33,987 nucleotides of DNA from a bacterium BMS3Bbin09 (lineage in GTDB: Bacteria; Nitrospirota; Thermodesulfovibrionia; UBA6902), in NCBI GenBank assembly GCA_002897915.1, contig BDTS01000064.1:1-33987 (forward strand). The letters run 5' to 3'. This document shows, piece by piece, positions 1 through 8,437 of this stretch. A program made the position numbers and the translations under genes. Each line of letters begins with the position of its first letter. The first letter of the stretch is position 1. Under the pieces are notes generated by a model that saw nothing but the letters and a program-made list of their open reading frames with translations, was not told the DNA's origin and made no database searches.

Positions 1-530
1 ATGTCATTCTCAACGAACCGGTTGAACTCCTTTACAATAGTGCCCTCATAGGCGTAATCCATTGTAATATAAGGCTTTTCCCAGTCTCCGAATACACCGA
101 GACGCCTGAACTCATCCCTCTGGATATCCACAAATCCCTTTGCATATTCCCGGCAGAGCTTTCTCTTTTCAATGATTGATGTGTCCCGCTTCTTATTACC
201 GAGCTTCTTGTCCACCTGGTGCTCGATCGGAAGGCCGTGGCAGTCCCAGCCCGGGACAAAAGGCGCATAATGCCCCTTCATCGCCTTATATTTTATTATC
301 ATGTCCTTGAGGATCTTGTTGAGCGCATGCCCGAGGTGCAGGTGCCCGTTAGCATAAGGGGGGCCGTCATGCAGGATATAGGACTTTGACCTATCCTTTT
401 TGAGCATCTTCGGATATATATTGTTTTCTTTCCAGAACTCGAGAAGTTCGACCTCTTTTTTGGCGAGATTTGCCTTCATCGGGAAAGCTGTCTTCGGAAG
501 GTTCAGTGAGTCTTTGTAATCGTTTGACAT
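1..530 (-). CDS. ileS: Isoleucyl-tRNA synthetase, N-terminal part (runs off the left edge)
   Basis: Charges tRNA-Ile with isoleucine in the cytoplasm. The frame opens at the ATG complementary to 528-530 and stays open to base 1, giving about 176 residues of an enzyme usually over 900 long. It starts [14 protein letters not shown] and has the family's DGPPYANG stretch (55-62) followed by the class I HIGH signature as HLGH (65-68). The PGWDCHGLP block expected of IleS/ValS/LeuS comes later, with the IleS-type continuation. The editing domain and the KMSKS loop lie outside the window. The neighbouring AT-rich accessory patch starts immediately upstream, so ileS marks the edge of conserved sequence. 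Confidence 0.96.
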   Translation of the reverse strand, partial: MSNDYKDSLNLPKTAFPMKANLAKKEVELLEFWKENNIYPKMLKKDRSKSYILHDGPPYANGHLHLGHALNKILKDMIIKYKAMKGHYAPFVPGWDCHGLPIEHQVDKKLGNKKRDTSIIEKRKLCREYAKGFVDIQRDEFRRLGVFGDWEKPYITMDYAYEGTIVKEFNRFVEND

Positions 531-959
531 ATCTATTATCTTCTTTATTTTAAAGTTTTTTATGAGTAATACTGATGCACTCGTAAAAAGTCTTGTGATG
601 GATAAGTAATAATTTTGATATACAAGTTGTAGTGTGTTTTTGTAACTGAGGCTATACATTATAGTATGCCGAATAAGCAAAAATGCGCTACAACGCAGTA
701 GATCGGAATTATTGCGACGCCATCAATACTGAACACAGAATTTAACATCATATTGGAGCTTGTGTCAAGAATGTAAGGGGTTTAAAGGGTACTCGATCTA
801 TAACCTGTCAATAATAACAGTAGATTATTGTTTGATCTATCCTTATATTAATAAGCATTTAGAATTCATAATACTTGTTAATTAACATAACAATTTATTT
901 GACTAGTCTAGACTTGTGTATGGTAGTATTAATCAAGGTAAGAGACGAGGCACCACACG
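531..959. other. AT-rich intergenic region between ileS and the Panacea gene
   Basis: A 429-base gap between divergent genes. I see no tRNA, convincing ORF or tandem repeat. Its only clear structure is near the right end, where two palindromes overlap at 901-913. It must hold promoters for ileS (leftward) and the Panacea operon (rightward), but no strong -35/-10 pair stands out apart from the weak one noted at 899-929. Confidence 0.5.
899..929 (+). promoter_or_regulatory. Candidate promoter/operator of the Panacea toxin-antitoxin pair
   Basis: TTGACT (899-904) resembles a -35 box and TAGTAT (924-929) a weak -10, though the 19-base spacer is long. Two overlapping perfect palindromes, GACTAGTC (901-908) and GTCTAGAC (906-913), lie on the -35 region. 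Toxin-antitoxin operons are commonly autorepressed, so this is a plausible operator, but that is inference. Confidence 0.3.
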
Positions 960-1391
960 ATGAAAACATCCGCACATGATGTAGCAAGATATATCCTTAA
1001 CAAACAAGGTAAAATGACAGCAATGAAGCTACAAAAGCTTCTGTATTATTGTCAGGCATGGTCTCTTGTCTGGGATGACGCTCCTATTTTCCATGAAAGA
1101 ATTGAAGCTTGGGCAAATGGCCCTGTTGTAAGAGCAATATATAATGATCATGCGGGTCTTTTTTCATTAACAAGATGGAAACATGGAAAAGTAGCAAATC
1201 TTTCTCTCGATCAGAAAGAAACCATTGATAGTGTTCTGAAATATTATGGGAAGAAAACTTCACAGTGGCTTTCTGAGCTTACCCACAAAGAAACCCCTTG
1301 GAAAATTGCCAGAGAAGGCTTAACTCCCAATCAACGTGGCAGTAAAGCAATAACCCACGCAAGTATGGCTGAATATTACAGTAGCCTTTGA
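960..1391 (+). CDS. Panacea-domain (SocA/DUF4065-like) antitoxin
   Basis: Predicted antitoxin of a two-gene toxin-antitoxin module, neutralising the protein encoded directly downstream. The 143 residues show the Panacea/SocA-like pattern: an N-terminal helix with DVARYIL, then MKLQKLLYYCQAW (about 21-33), an ExWxxGPVV segment (about 49-56), and a C-terminal half with a WLSELTHKE-PW motif. Family members are about 130-180 residues, so it looks complete. The frame ends at 1391, where its TGA stop overlaps the TTG start of the next gene, indicating translational coupling. The ribosome site upstream is weak (GACGAGG). Base composition is more AT-rich than the flanking housekeeping genes, consistent with acquisition by transfer. 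Confidence 0.85.
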   Translation: MKTSAHDVARYILNKQGKMTAMKLQKLLYYCQAWSLVWDDAPIFHERIEAWANGPVVRAIYNDHAGLFSLTRWKHGKVANLSLDQKETIDSVLKYYGKKTSQWLSELTHKETPWKIAREGLTPNQRGSKAITHASMAEYYSSL

Positions 1392-1828
1392 AGCGTCCAA
1401 TATCAAAGAAAAAAGTTTCTGGTGCTAAAAAACCCCAGATAGATAAGAGCAACCTTCCTAAGAATACCCTTGATAAAAAACCAGTTTGGCGCTTTGGCAA
1501 GTTAGACTTCCATCATGGAGAGTGGGGATTTAACAACCTAGACAGATCCCATCTAATACAAGAAATGCATAGCAAATTGGTAAATTTTGAGAAAATGAAA
1601 TGGAAAGAAATAGAAGGGCCACAAAATCATTTTATTGAGATTAATAAACTATGCAGAGAAGCTCAAAAAAGAATAATTGAACTTAGGTTGCAAGAATTTG
1701 ATCCACTTTTTTCTCTTCGATTATCTGGCAAAGAAAGAGTATGGGGAATCAGGCAAGAAGAAATATTATATATATTGTGGTGGGACCCTGATCATACTGT
1801 ATACCCCGTTGGCAAAAAACATACTTAA
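1388..1828 (+). CDS. Candidate toxin partner of the Panacea antitoxin
   Basis: A 146-residue protein of unknown activity, called a candidate toxin because of its position: its TTG start (1388-1390) overlaps the antitoxin stop in the string TTGA. The N-terminal 30 residues are Lys-rich and probably disordered. A folded core follows from about residue 33 (VWRFGKLDFHH). The C-terminal segment RVWGIRQEEILYILWWDPDH is a compact beta-rich block resembling small RNase-type toxin relatives. I cannot assign a fold or catalytic residues with certainty. RNase-like activity is a guess from size and context. Confidence 0.6.
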   Translation: MKRPISKKKVSGAKKPQIDKSNLPKNTLDKKPVWRFGKLDFHHGEWGFNNLDRSHLIQEMHSKLVNFEKMKWKEIEGPQNHFIEINKLCREAQKRIIELRLQEFDPLFSLRLSGKERVWGIRQEEILYILWWDPDHTVYPVGKKHT

Positions 1829-2109
1829 ATAAATTGTTTTCAAAATCACCCTCAGAAAGATGTTATTCATAATCCTCAATTATTAATAAGATTAAAGCTG
1901 GATGAATTCTGTTGATTGTTCTCTATAGTTCTCAGGCCTAAATATCAACTTATACTAAAGATTGCAGCCAATAATAAACATGAAATTTCTTGCCCAATAC
2001 ATAAGGATGGGATATACTTTTTATGGATATGGCTATTGAATAATAAAATTCTAGGAAATATGCAAATATCCATTGTTCTTAGACAGCAAGAATTAAAAGG
2101 AGACATTCA
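1829..2109. other. AT-rich spacer with no convincing gene
   Basis: 281 bases between the candidate toxin and the membrane protein. A 73-codon frame crosses it (1916-2137), but it starts at TTG without a ribosome site, resembles no family I know and overlaps the better-supported gene starting at 2110. I see nothing else. Confidence 0.4.
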
Positions 2110-2613
2110 TTGGATAATTTTACACCACATTTTTTAAAACTCTTGTCAGATATCCAAGCGGATTTTCGTAAGCAACATAATCATAAAGAAGGAATGGCGT
2201 GGGCTGGAATTATTTTCTTTTCAGTTGGTTGCCGGGAGTTACAGATAAAAAGAATATCTCTTATTTGTTCGGCTGAGGTGACAGCAACACTTATCTTAAT
2301 ATTATTTGCAGTGTTAGTTTTAGCATATATTAAGAAGCAATATGAGTTACAAGGTGATGCAGTTGATGTAAATGTAGGTTGTCTCTCATTAGCAGCAAAG
2401 ATTATTTCAGGCGAGAAATCACTTGAACCATCAGATTGCAAACCTGCACCCGACTCTTTTACACAAATTAAAAATCATGAATTGTTCCCAAAATGTCTTC
2501 TTGAAGAAATAAGAGATATGCCTAAACAATATAAAGAAGATCGACGTTCTCTCGAAGAATTATGTTATGCTTTTTTTGGATTCATTACAATCCTAGCATT
2601 ATTTCTTATTTAG
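2110..2613 (+). CDS. Small membrane protein of unknown function
   Basis: Unrecognised protein of 167 residues. The start is TTG at 2110, supported by AAAAGGAGA six bases upstream, the best ribosome site in this patch. A clear hydrophobic helix lies at about 56-74, and a second runs to the very C-terminus (about 153-167). The stretch between them is hydrophilic, with the Cys-containing DCKPAP. The topology suggests a two-helix inner-membrane protein with a soluble loop of about 75 residues. It follows the Panacea pair on the same strand and shares its AT-rich composition, so it may be accessory cargo. I have no evidence for a role in toxicity or defence. Confidence 0.6.
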   Translation: MDNFTPHFLKLLSDIQADFRKQHNHKEGMAWAGIIFFSVGCRELQIKRISLICSAEVTATLILILFAVLVLAYIKKQYELQGDAVDVNVGCLSLAAKIISGEKSLEPSDCKPAPDSFTQIKNHELFPKCLLEEIRDMPKQYKEDRRSLEELCYAFFGFITILALFLI

Positions 2614-2675
2614 GTGTGACAAAATGTCCAACAACACGATGTAATTAACAGACATGGCACACCGCAAGTCTCTTC

Positions 2676-3161
2676 CTACAAATTAATGACTTCGGAGATC
2701 TGCGTCTGAGTATCAAATATCATTATCGTGGGTTTATGTTCAAATCCGTGCACTGTCCCGGGGTTAAGCACCAGTGTCTTACCGACCTTCTCGTTCCTGA
2801 GCTTATGTGTATGGCCGTAAACAAAGACGTCATATTTCCCGCACTCGATCAGGGCGTCCTTTATCTGCGGTTCGGTCCCGTGGTAACAGGCAATCTTAAG
2901 GCCGTCCTCCTCGAATTCGTGAAACTCACCCTTTATCTCACCGGCTACTTCATTGAACGCGCCCATGAGCCTGAACTTGTCGCCATCGTTGTTCCCGAAT
3001 ATCCCGACGAGCTTTACGCCCTTGAACTCCCTGACCGAATTGGGGTTAACATAGTCGCCGAGATGAAGAATATAATCAACGTCTCTCTCCCTGAACGCCT
3101 GAATGCTTTTCTGAATGTTGTTAACATGATCGTGCGAATCGGACATTATCCCTATCTTCAT
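2676..3161 (-). CDS. YfcE/MJ0936-type metallophosphoesterase
   Basis: Cytoplasmic metal-dependent phosphodiesterase or phosphatase of the small calcineurin-like family (161 residues, typical length). The full ligand set is visible: D8 and H10 (MSDSHDH), D36 (HLGD), N58 and D59 within GNND (56-59), H94 (YHG), and GHTH at 116-119, followed by the family's NPGT (133-136). The physiological substrate is unknown for most relatives, which are assayed on model phosphodiesters. It starts 24 bases after the DUF1015 gene stop on the same strand, so the two are probably cotranscribed. Confidence 0.9.
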   Translation of the reverse strand: MKIGIMSDSHDHVNNIQKSIQAFRERDVDYILHLGDYVNPNSVREFKGVKLVGIFGNNDGDKFRLMGAFNEVAGEIKGEFHEFEEDGLKIACYHGTEPQIKDALIECGKYDVFVYGHTHKLRNEKVGKTLVLNPGTVHGFEHKPTIMIFDTQTQISEVINL

Positions 3162-3185
3162 AATATATTCTTCCTCCAGTGTCTA

Positions 3186-4454
3186 TTAAAAACTGTAAAT
3201 AACCATCCCGGTGAGGAGCTTCGGATAAAAATAGGTAGATTTGGGGGGCATCCTGTGTCCTGCGAGCGCGACATCCTTCACGTCCATAATGTCCGTCTTG
3301 TTCAGGAAAAAAACCGCCTCGAACGAACCCTTGTTGGCCCTTTCGACTGCTACATCAGGAGCCATTTCATATTCGTAGTGCCCTATGTTCAGCAGTTTTT
3401 CGAATATGAACTGGTGGAGAACGGTCACGTCAAGTTTCTTCAGGCAGTCCGGCAGGTCCAGGTCTTCAATGGAACCTTTGAACAAGAGTAGATAATATGT
3501 GTCCGCATTTGTAAGGTACATCCCAAAAGAATGCTTCTTTGCCTGCATCATATTGAACATCTCCCGCCTTGTTTCCTCGCCGGAGTTTCCTTCAGAGCTT
3601 ATTTTCTGTACTTCAAAATGCTCCCCGAGAATGTCTTTCGGATGAATATCCGAATCTATCTCTACGATGCGGTGTGTGGGCAAGAGCGAAAGCCCTTCAT
3701 CATCCATGTTCGAGAGGAACATCAGCACATAATTAAACGGCTCCTCCCCTGTCTTGTTCAGCCCCTTCTCCTTCATTTCCTGCTGGAACGCAAGAGCAGT
3801 CTCATAACGGTGATGCCCGTCCGCGATAAAGACGTCCTTGTCGGACATCTCCTCTTTTATCTTCTCTATCAGCGAACCGTCAGAGATCTTCCAGAGGCGG
3901 TGCGCGACATTGTCCCCGATATCAGCCTCTATGAATGGTTTTTCTTTCGCAATATCTTCAAGTATGGACGATGCCGTCTTTTTTGTACTGCTGTAAAGGG
4001 ACCATATGGGGCTTGTGTTTGCGTTGCATATGCGCAGAATGTTCAACCTGTCGGATTTAGGCTTTGAATAGGTCATCTCATGTGGATGGATCCTGCCCTT
4101 GCCAAGCTCTTCTATCTTAACAGCACCGAGAAAGCCCCTTGTCTTTAGCGTCTCTCCATTGATCTCATAGCTCATCTCATAGCAATAAAAGGATGGAGCG
4201 GGATCCTGAGTCAGGATACCCTCTTCATGCCACTGTGTCAGGAACTTTGAAGCCCTTGTATAGCGGTTCTCATTATCATTGTCACCGTCTTTGTCCTTGC
4301 CGAAGTCGATCCGGATGACATTATGCGGGCTCTTTTGATAAAGCTCTTCTTTGAGGTCTTGCGCAACTATATCGTAGGGAGGCGCCATTATTTTGGAGGC
4401 GTCCACTTTTGCGGGGTTATACAGTATTCCTTTAAAGGGGATTATCTCTGCCAT
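3186..4454 (-). CDS. DUF1015 family protein
   Basis: Conserved soluble protein of 422 residues, the usual length of DUF1015. The N-terminus (MAEIIPFKGILYNP) with the following MAPPYDIV motif is diagnostic, as are IRIDFGKD, IHPHEMTYSKPKSDR and the DGHHRYETAL block in the middle. Structural relatives of this domain include ParB-like free-serine kinases such as SbnI/SerK. A role in serine phosphorylation is therefore conceivable and would sit well with serC/serA nearby, but this is inference. It is first in a two-gene operon with the downstream phosphoesterase. Confidence 0.9.
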   Translation of the reverse strand: MAEIIPFKGILYNPAKVDASKIMAPPYDIVAQDLKEELYQKSPHNVIRIDFGKDKDGDNDNENRYTRASKFLTQWHEEGILTQDPAPSFYCYEMSYEINGETLKTRGFLGAVKIEELGKGRIHPHEMTYSKPKSDRLNILRICNANTSPIWSLYSSTKKTASSILEDIAKEKPFIEADIGDNVAHRLWKISDGSLIEKIKEEMSDKDVFIADGHHRYETALAFQQEMKEKGLNKTGEEPFNYVLMFLSNMDDEGLSLLPTHRIVEIDSDIHPKDILGEHFEVQKISSEGNSGEETRREMFNMMQAKKHSFGMYLTNADTYYLLLFKGSIEDLDLPDCLKKLDVTVLHQFIFEKLLNIGHYEYEMAPDVAVERANKGSFEAVFFLNKTDIMDVKDVALAGHRMPPKSTYFYPKLLTGMVIYSF

Positions 4455-4579
4455 GGTTTTGTCCTGAAAATGAAACGTATCTTAACATTGAGTATTATCA
4501 AAATTCAAATTCGGGCATAGATTCGGAATACCTTTATTACAAAATCCATGTTGCTTTTGTTTTGCCCTGAAACTAAAAT

Positions 4580-5461
4580 ATGTGCACTATGTCTGTTTTC
4601 AGAAAAATTGCGGGTTATCTCCGGTTGATCAAATTTTCACACTCTATCTTTGCGCTCCCGTTCGCGTTCACGGCCGCCCTTATCGCGGCTGAAGGGATAC
4701 CGGAGCCATGGCAGATATTCTGGATAACCATCGCGATGGTCGGCGGACGGTCGGGCGCGATGGGGATGAACAGGATCATTGACAGAAAGATCGACGCGAT
4801 CAATCCGAGGACAGAGGACAGGGAGCTTCCGAAAGGAGTTATAAAAACCGGGGAAGCATGCTTTTTTACCCTGATAGCGTTCGCACTCCTGGTACTTGCC
4901 GCGTATCAACTGAACCCCCTATGTTTGAAGCTCTCTCCGCTGGTCATCCTGGTCCTTGTGACTTATTCCTACACAAAGAGATTCACATGGCTCTGCCACA
5001 TTATGCTTGGGGTAACACTCGCGCTCGCTCCGCTCGGGGCATGGATAGCCGTAAGGGGGACATTCAATCCCGAGATACTACCACTATGCTTCGGGGTAAT
5101 GTTCTGGGTTGCGGGCTTTGATACCTTTTATGGTATGCAGGACATGGACTTTGACAGGAAGCAGGGCCTTTATTCCATTCCGAGCATATTCGGAATAAAC
5201 ACCTCGTTCTGGATAGCAAGGGCATTTCATTTAATTACGATAGCACTGTTTTTGAGCCTTGCCCCTCTTTTTGACCTGGGCGGTTTTTATCTTTCCGGGG
5301 TCCTGATCGCTGCGGGTCTCATGCTATATGAGCATTTCATTGTAAAGCCTTCAGACCTCAGCAAGCTCAACATGGCCTTTTTCAATATGAACGGATATAT
5401 AAGCGTTACCGTATTTGTCTTTACCCTTTTGAACTACCTCATCCCCTTCTCTATTCATTGA
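4580..5461 (+). CDS. UbiA-family prenyltransferase (4-hydroxybenzoate polyprenyltransferase-like; MqnP candidate)
   Basis: Integral membrane enzyme that transfers a polyprenyl chain to an aromatic quinone precursor. 293 residues with about eight hydrophobic helices. The first Asp-rich site is N64, D68 and D72 in NRIIDRKID. The second is D181, D188, D190 and D192 around GMQDMDFD. The overall pattern matches the UbiA-like subgroup linked to futalosine-pathway menaquinone synthesis (MqnP) better than MenA, but no other mqn gene is in view. ATGs at 4580 and 4589 are both possible starts and neither has a good ribosome site. The 3' end overlaps lptG convergently by 11 bases. Confidence 0.87.
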   Translation: MCTMSVFRKIAGYLRLIKFSHSIFALPFAFTAALIAAEGIPEPWQIFWITIAMVGGRSGAMGMNRIIDRKIDAINPRTEDRELPKGVIKTGEACFFTLIAFALLVLAAYQLNPLCLKLSPLVILVLVTYSYTKRFTWLCHIMLGVTLALAPLGAWIAVRGTFNPEILPLCFGVMFWVAGFDTFYGMQDMDFDRKQGLYSIPSIFGINTSFWIARAFHLITIALFLSLAPLFDLGGFYLSGVLIAAGLMLYEHFIVKPSDLSKLNMAFFNMNGYISVTVFVFTLLNYLIPFSIH

Positions 5462-6521
5462 TCTTCGAATACATGATCCCGCCCGCGATACCAAAGACGA
5501 TCGGACTGGCCCATGAGGCGAGCCACGGCTGGAGTATCCCGGTAGTGCCGAGAGAAATGGTTATCGAATAAGAGAGCCAGTACACTATGCTTATGATGAC
5601 CCCCAGGCCGACGGCCCTCATGCCACCGCCCCAGTTCGAGTTCAGCGCAAGTGCGATACCGAACAATATCATGACAAAGTTTATCGCGGGATAAGCGAGC
5701 TTTTCATAAAGACGCACAAGATATTTGACGTTCTTAAAGCCCGCTTTCTGCAGCCTGCTATAATACGTTTGCAGCTCAAAGAAGTTCATCTCATCCGGCT
5801 GCTTCATCTCTTCACGGAATATCTTCGGTTCTTCGATCAGGTTAGTCATTAGCGAACTATAGTTCTTAGTTATATTGTTCCCGATATCAAAGACCTTTAC
5901 GTTCTTAAGTTCCCAGGCGTTACCGGCCCACTCTGCGCTTTCCGCCTCTATTCTCTTTTCAAGACTAAAAGAGGGTGTGAATGTAAAAATGCTCGTTTTC
6001 AGGATCCTGTTGCCATCCTCCACAAAACCGCTAATACGGATAAGGCTGCTCTCACGCCCCTTTAGCCAGAGCGCCTCTTTCCTGTACGCGATCTTCGGGG
6101 AGTGTTTCAGTATCTTCACCTGCCTCACCCATGAGGCCTTTTTTGTCGCTGCCGGAACAATCGTCTCACCCAAAAACAGCGCCGCAAGGCTTATGATGAG
6201 GCCAAGCACGAGAAAGAATGAAAATACCCTCTTTGTACTACCGCCCGAGGCCCTGATGGTGATCGTCTCTTTCCACTTGGACGCCATCCCTAATGTCATG
6301 AGTATTGAAAACAGAGAGGCAAACGGCAATGCAAATAATATAACCCTCGGTGTCTGCAGCAGAAGATACTGAATGATAAAACGAAGCGGCGGCTTCTCGC
6401 TATAGAACTCCGAGGCCTTGTCAAAGAACTCGGCAACGATCGAGATGGCGGTCAGGCCAAGAAGCACCATGCCGAAAAATTTAAAAAACTCCTTTAAATA
6501 GTATTTTCTGAGTATCTTCAT
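5451..6521 (-). CDS. lptG: LPS export ABC transporter permease LptG
   Basis: Inner-membrane half of the LptB2FG extractor that moves lipopolysaccharide onto the LptC-A-D bridge. 356 residues, normal for LptG/YjgQ. Three N-terminal helices (about 10-30, 50-75, 100-120) are followed by a beta-rich periplasmic domain (about 130-265) and three C-terminal helices. The N-terminus (ILRKYYLKEFF) and the cytoplasmic KETITIRASG coupling segment are characteristic. It follows lptF by 16 bases in the usual F-G order. The order and the slightly more divergent periplasmic domain support calling this G and the upstream copy F. Confidence 0.9.
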   Translation of the reverse strand: MKILRKYYLKEFFKFFGMVLLGLTAISIVAEFFDKASEFYSEKPPLRFIIQYLLLQTPRVILFALPFASLFSILMTLGMASKWKETITIRASGGSTKRVFSFFLVLGLIISLAALFLGETIVPAATKKASWVRQVKILKHSPKIAYRKEALWLKGRESSLIRISGFVEDGNRILKTSIFTFTPSFSLEKRIEAESAEWAGNAWELKNVKVFDIGNNITKNYSSLMTNLIEEPKIFREEMKQPDEMNFFELQTYYSRLQKAGFKNVKYLVRLYEKLAYPAINFVMILFGIALALNSNWGGGMRAVGLGVIISIVYWLSYSITISLGTTGILQPWLASWASPIVFGIAGGIMYSKINE

Positions 6522-6537
6522 ATCTATTGTCCACAGT

Positions 6538-7617
6538 CTATATCTTTTTTATGGGCCTGTCCTTATACGCAATATAAAAAACGCCGCCAGCGAACAGGCC
6601 GAAGAGTATGTTCGGGATCCACCCTCCCAGAAAAGGAGATATCTTCCCGGACTTCGAGAGCCCCTCCCCCATGATCAGTAGCATATAATAAACTATCACT
6701 ATCAGCAGACTCAGAGAAAAACCGCCGAGACGCCCTATCTTTCCAATTCTGTTCGAGAACGCAGGACCGAGTATGCCAAATATCAGACACGCAAAAGGGA
6801 GTGCGAGCCGCCTGTTCAGTTCAACCGCCCAGTCGAGCCGCTCCTTATAGCCCTTCCAAAGGTCCGATGTCATGACCTCTTCGGGCTTGGCCTGCGTTAT
6901 TGACTTGATCCCGGTCGTAAGCAGGAAATCATACTTCTCAAAAGTGATCTCGGTCGATCTCTTATCCGTAAATGTATGGATCAACCCGTTGTTCATGCTG
7001 ATCTTTACAAGGCCCTCCTCAACATTCGAGCTTATCTCCCCGCTTTCGGCAACGATCGCCACCGGGTCCTTCATGGAGCTGTCCGCCTCCTGATAAATAA
7101 ATATACCCCTGAAATTGTCCTTTGAGTACATATTCTTAACATAGATGACCGTATCCTTGAACACATCCGAAAAGGTCCCCTCCTCAAAAGTGAGCGAGGC
7201 CTTCTTGACTATCGTTTCATGCAATGTATGTTTAAAGGACTGCGTGCCGCGCGGAAGCAGATAAAGGCTGATAAAAAGAAGCAGCAGGAAACATGCCGTC
7301 GAAAGTATGATCGCTGCCCTTGATATCCCGAGAAAGCTCATTCCACTCGCCTTCATAACGATCATTTCATTGTCTGTTGCCATACGCCCGTAGGTAAGAA
7401 AGATCGCAATGAGAATCGCCATGGGAATGGAAAGAAGCAGGATGGAGGGCTGTATATAGAAAAAGAGCTTTACAATATCGATAAGGTCCGCTCCCTTGCC
7501 CATAAAGAGCCTCGTCATCCGGACGAATTTATCCATAAAAAGGATCACCGACATCGAAAAAACAATGACGGTGAAGTTCCAAAAAAGTTCTTTCAGTACC
7601 TGTCTGTGGATTATCAT
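6538..7617 (-). CDS. lptF: LPS export ABC transporter permease LptF
   Basis: Partner permease of LptG in lipopolysaccharide export. 359 residues with the same plan: three helices, a periplasmic jellyroll-like domain (about 130-265), three helices. The family features are the N-terminal RQVLKELFWNF, the cytoplasmic coupling region with DNEMIVMKASG and the C-terminal LNRRLALPFACLIFGILG. The start ATG is complementary to 7615-7617, 70 bases from the divergent gene at 7688. Presence of lptFG is direct evidence for a lipopolysaccharide-bearing diderm. Confidence 0.92.
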   Translation of the reverse strand: MIIHRQVLKELFWNFTVIVFSMSVILFMDKFVRMTRLFMGKGADLIDIVKLFFYIQPSILLLSIPMAILIAIFLTYGRMATDNEMIVMKASGMSFLGISRAAIILSTACFLLLLFISLYLLPRGTQSFKHTLHETIVKKASLTFEEGTFSDVFKDTVIYVKNMYSKDNFRGIFIYQEADSSMKDPVAIVAESGEISSNVEEGLVKISMNNGLIHTFTDKRSTEITFEKYDFLLTTGIKSITQAKPEEVMTSDLWKGYKERLDWAVELNRRLALPFACLIFGILGPAFSNRIGKIGRLGGFSLSLLIVIVYYMLLIMGEGLSKSGKISPFLGGWIPNILFGLFAGGVFYIAYKDRPIKKI

Positions 7618-7687
7618 TGTCTCAGTTAACGAACCAGCCTTTTATTAAGATGCGTAATTATACCACATGCTATAATATCACCTACAA

Positions 7688-8194
7688 ATGGACATTAAAC
7701 TCAAAATATATCCGGTGCTCCGCATCACCACTGCAGTTATCCTGTTCTCCTGTCTCTGCCTGTCCGGGCAGGAGGCAAACGCGTTCCACCAGAACCATCC
7801 TAACGTGATAACCCCTCAGCCAGGGCCGCGCGCGCAGACCTTTAATGACCCTTCTGTCTACAAATTATCCAGCCAGGAGATAATAAAGACTTTTAAAGAG
7901 AGCGGTCTCGAGGTCGTCAATATACAAAAGGGGATCACAATGGGTTCCCGCGCGGCAAGAGAGACCACGATATTCCTTATGCCTTCGGTCGGCGAAAACA
8001 TAGGGGGCCTTATTTCAAGTTACAGTTCTCCAAAAGCACTTGAAGAGGACAGAAAATATTATTCAGGAATGAACAAGCCCTCCGCAGCCCCTGCATGGCG
8101 GATATTCCAGAAGGAGAACATATTGCTGCTGATCAGCGGAAAGGTTGCTGAGGGAAAAGCGGCTCTTTACCAGAAGGTCCTTGAGGGAATGTAG
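7688..8194 (+). CDS. Small exported protein of unknown function
   Basis: 168 residues, not recognised. An N-terminal hydrophobic segment (about 9-26) is followed by a good signal peptidase I site, ANA before F33, so the mature protein of about 136 residues is probably periplasmic. The Cys pair in the hydrophobic segment does not fit a lipobox well because +2 and cleavage spacing are wrong. The mature part has a short Pro-rich linker, then an alpha/beta stretch (about 58-165) ending GKVAEGKAALYQKVLEGM. It is transcribed away from lptF. Confidence 0.7.
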   Translation: MDIKLKIYPVLRITTAVILFSCLCLSGQEANAFHQNHPNVITPQPGPRAQTFNDPSVYKLSSQEIIKTFKESGLEVVNIQKGITMGSRAARETTIFLMPSVGENIGGLISSYSSPKALEEDRKYYSGMNKPSAAPAWRIFQKENILLLISGKVAEGKAALYQKVLEGM

Positions 8195-8437
8195 GGGCAA
8201 CCCTTGCGATTACTCTTTTAAGGTGCCACAGTTGATGAGTAAATTTGAAAAAGAGATCCTGCTTAACCATACCCCTTGTAACTATAAAACTTTAACGGTT
8301 GGATGGCCCTGATGGAGAGGCGCTCTTTTCTACAAGAGCCTTTTCAGAGGATGACGCTAAACGATTAGACAAGCTCAAACAAGCATACGGGGGATAAAAA
8401 CAGCACATAACCATCGGATACATTCGTGATGAGGCCG
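8195..8437. other. Spacer with short open frames, possibly decayed coding sequence
   Basis: 243 bases. Two short frames in different registers (about 8235-8312 and 8300-8396) give amphipathic peptides, the second ending in KRLDKLKQAYGG, before the convergent PurC-like gene. They could be remnants of a small gene broken by a frameshift, but I recognise no family and the case is weak. Confidence 0.2.

Noticed and set aside
531-959. T-box or other leader upstream of ileS
   Set aside because: No T-box sequence (AGGGTGG-like) or specifier-stem pattern seen on the - strand.
1916-2137. 73-codon open frame after the candidate toxin
   Set aside because: TTG start without a ribosome site, no recognisable family, overlaps the better gene starting at 2110.
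2736-3491. 251-codon open frame on the + strand
   Set aside because: Antisense to the well-supported phosphoesterase and DUF1015 genes; no family resemblance and no ribosome site.
8300-8396. Short frame ending in KRLDKLKQAYGG as a gene remnant
   Set aside because: No family recognised, no start or ribosome site; too short to call.
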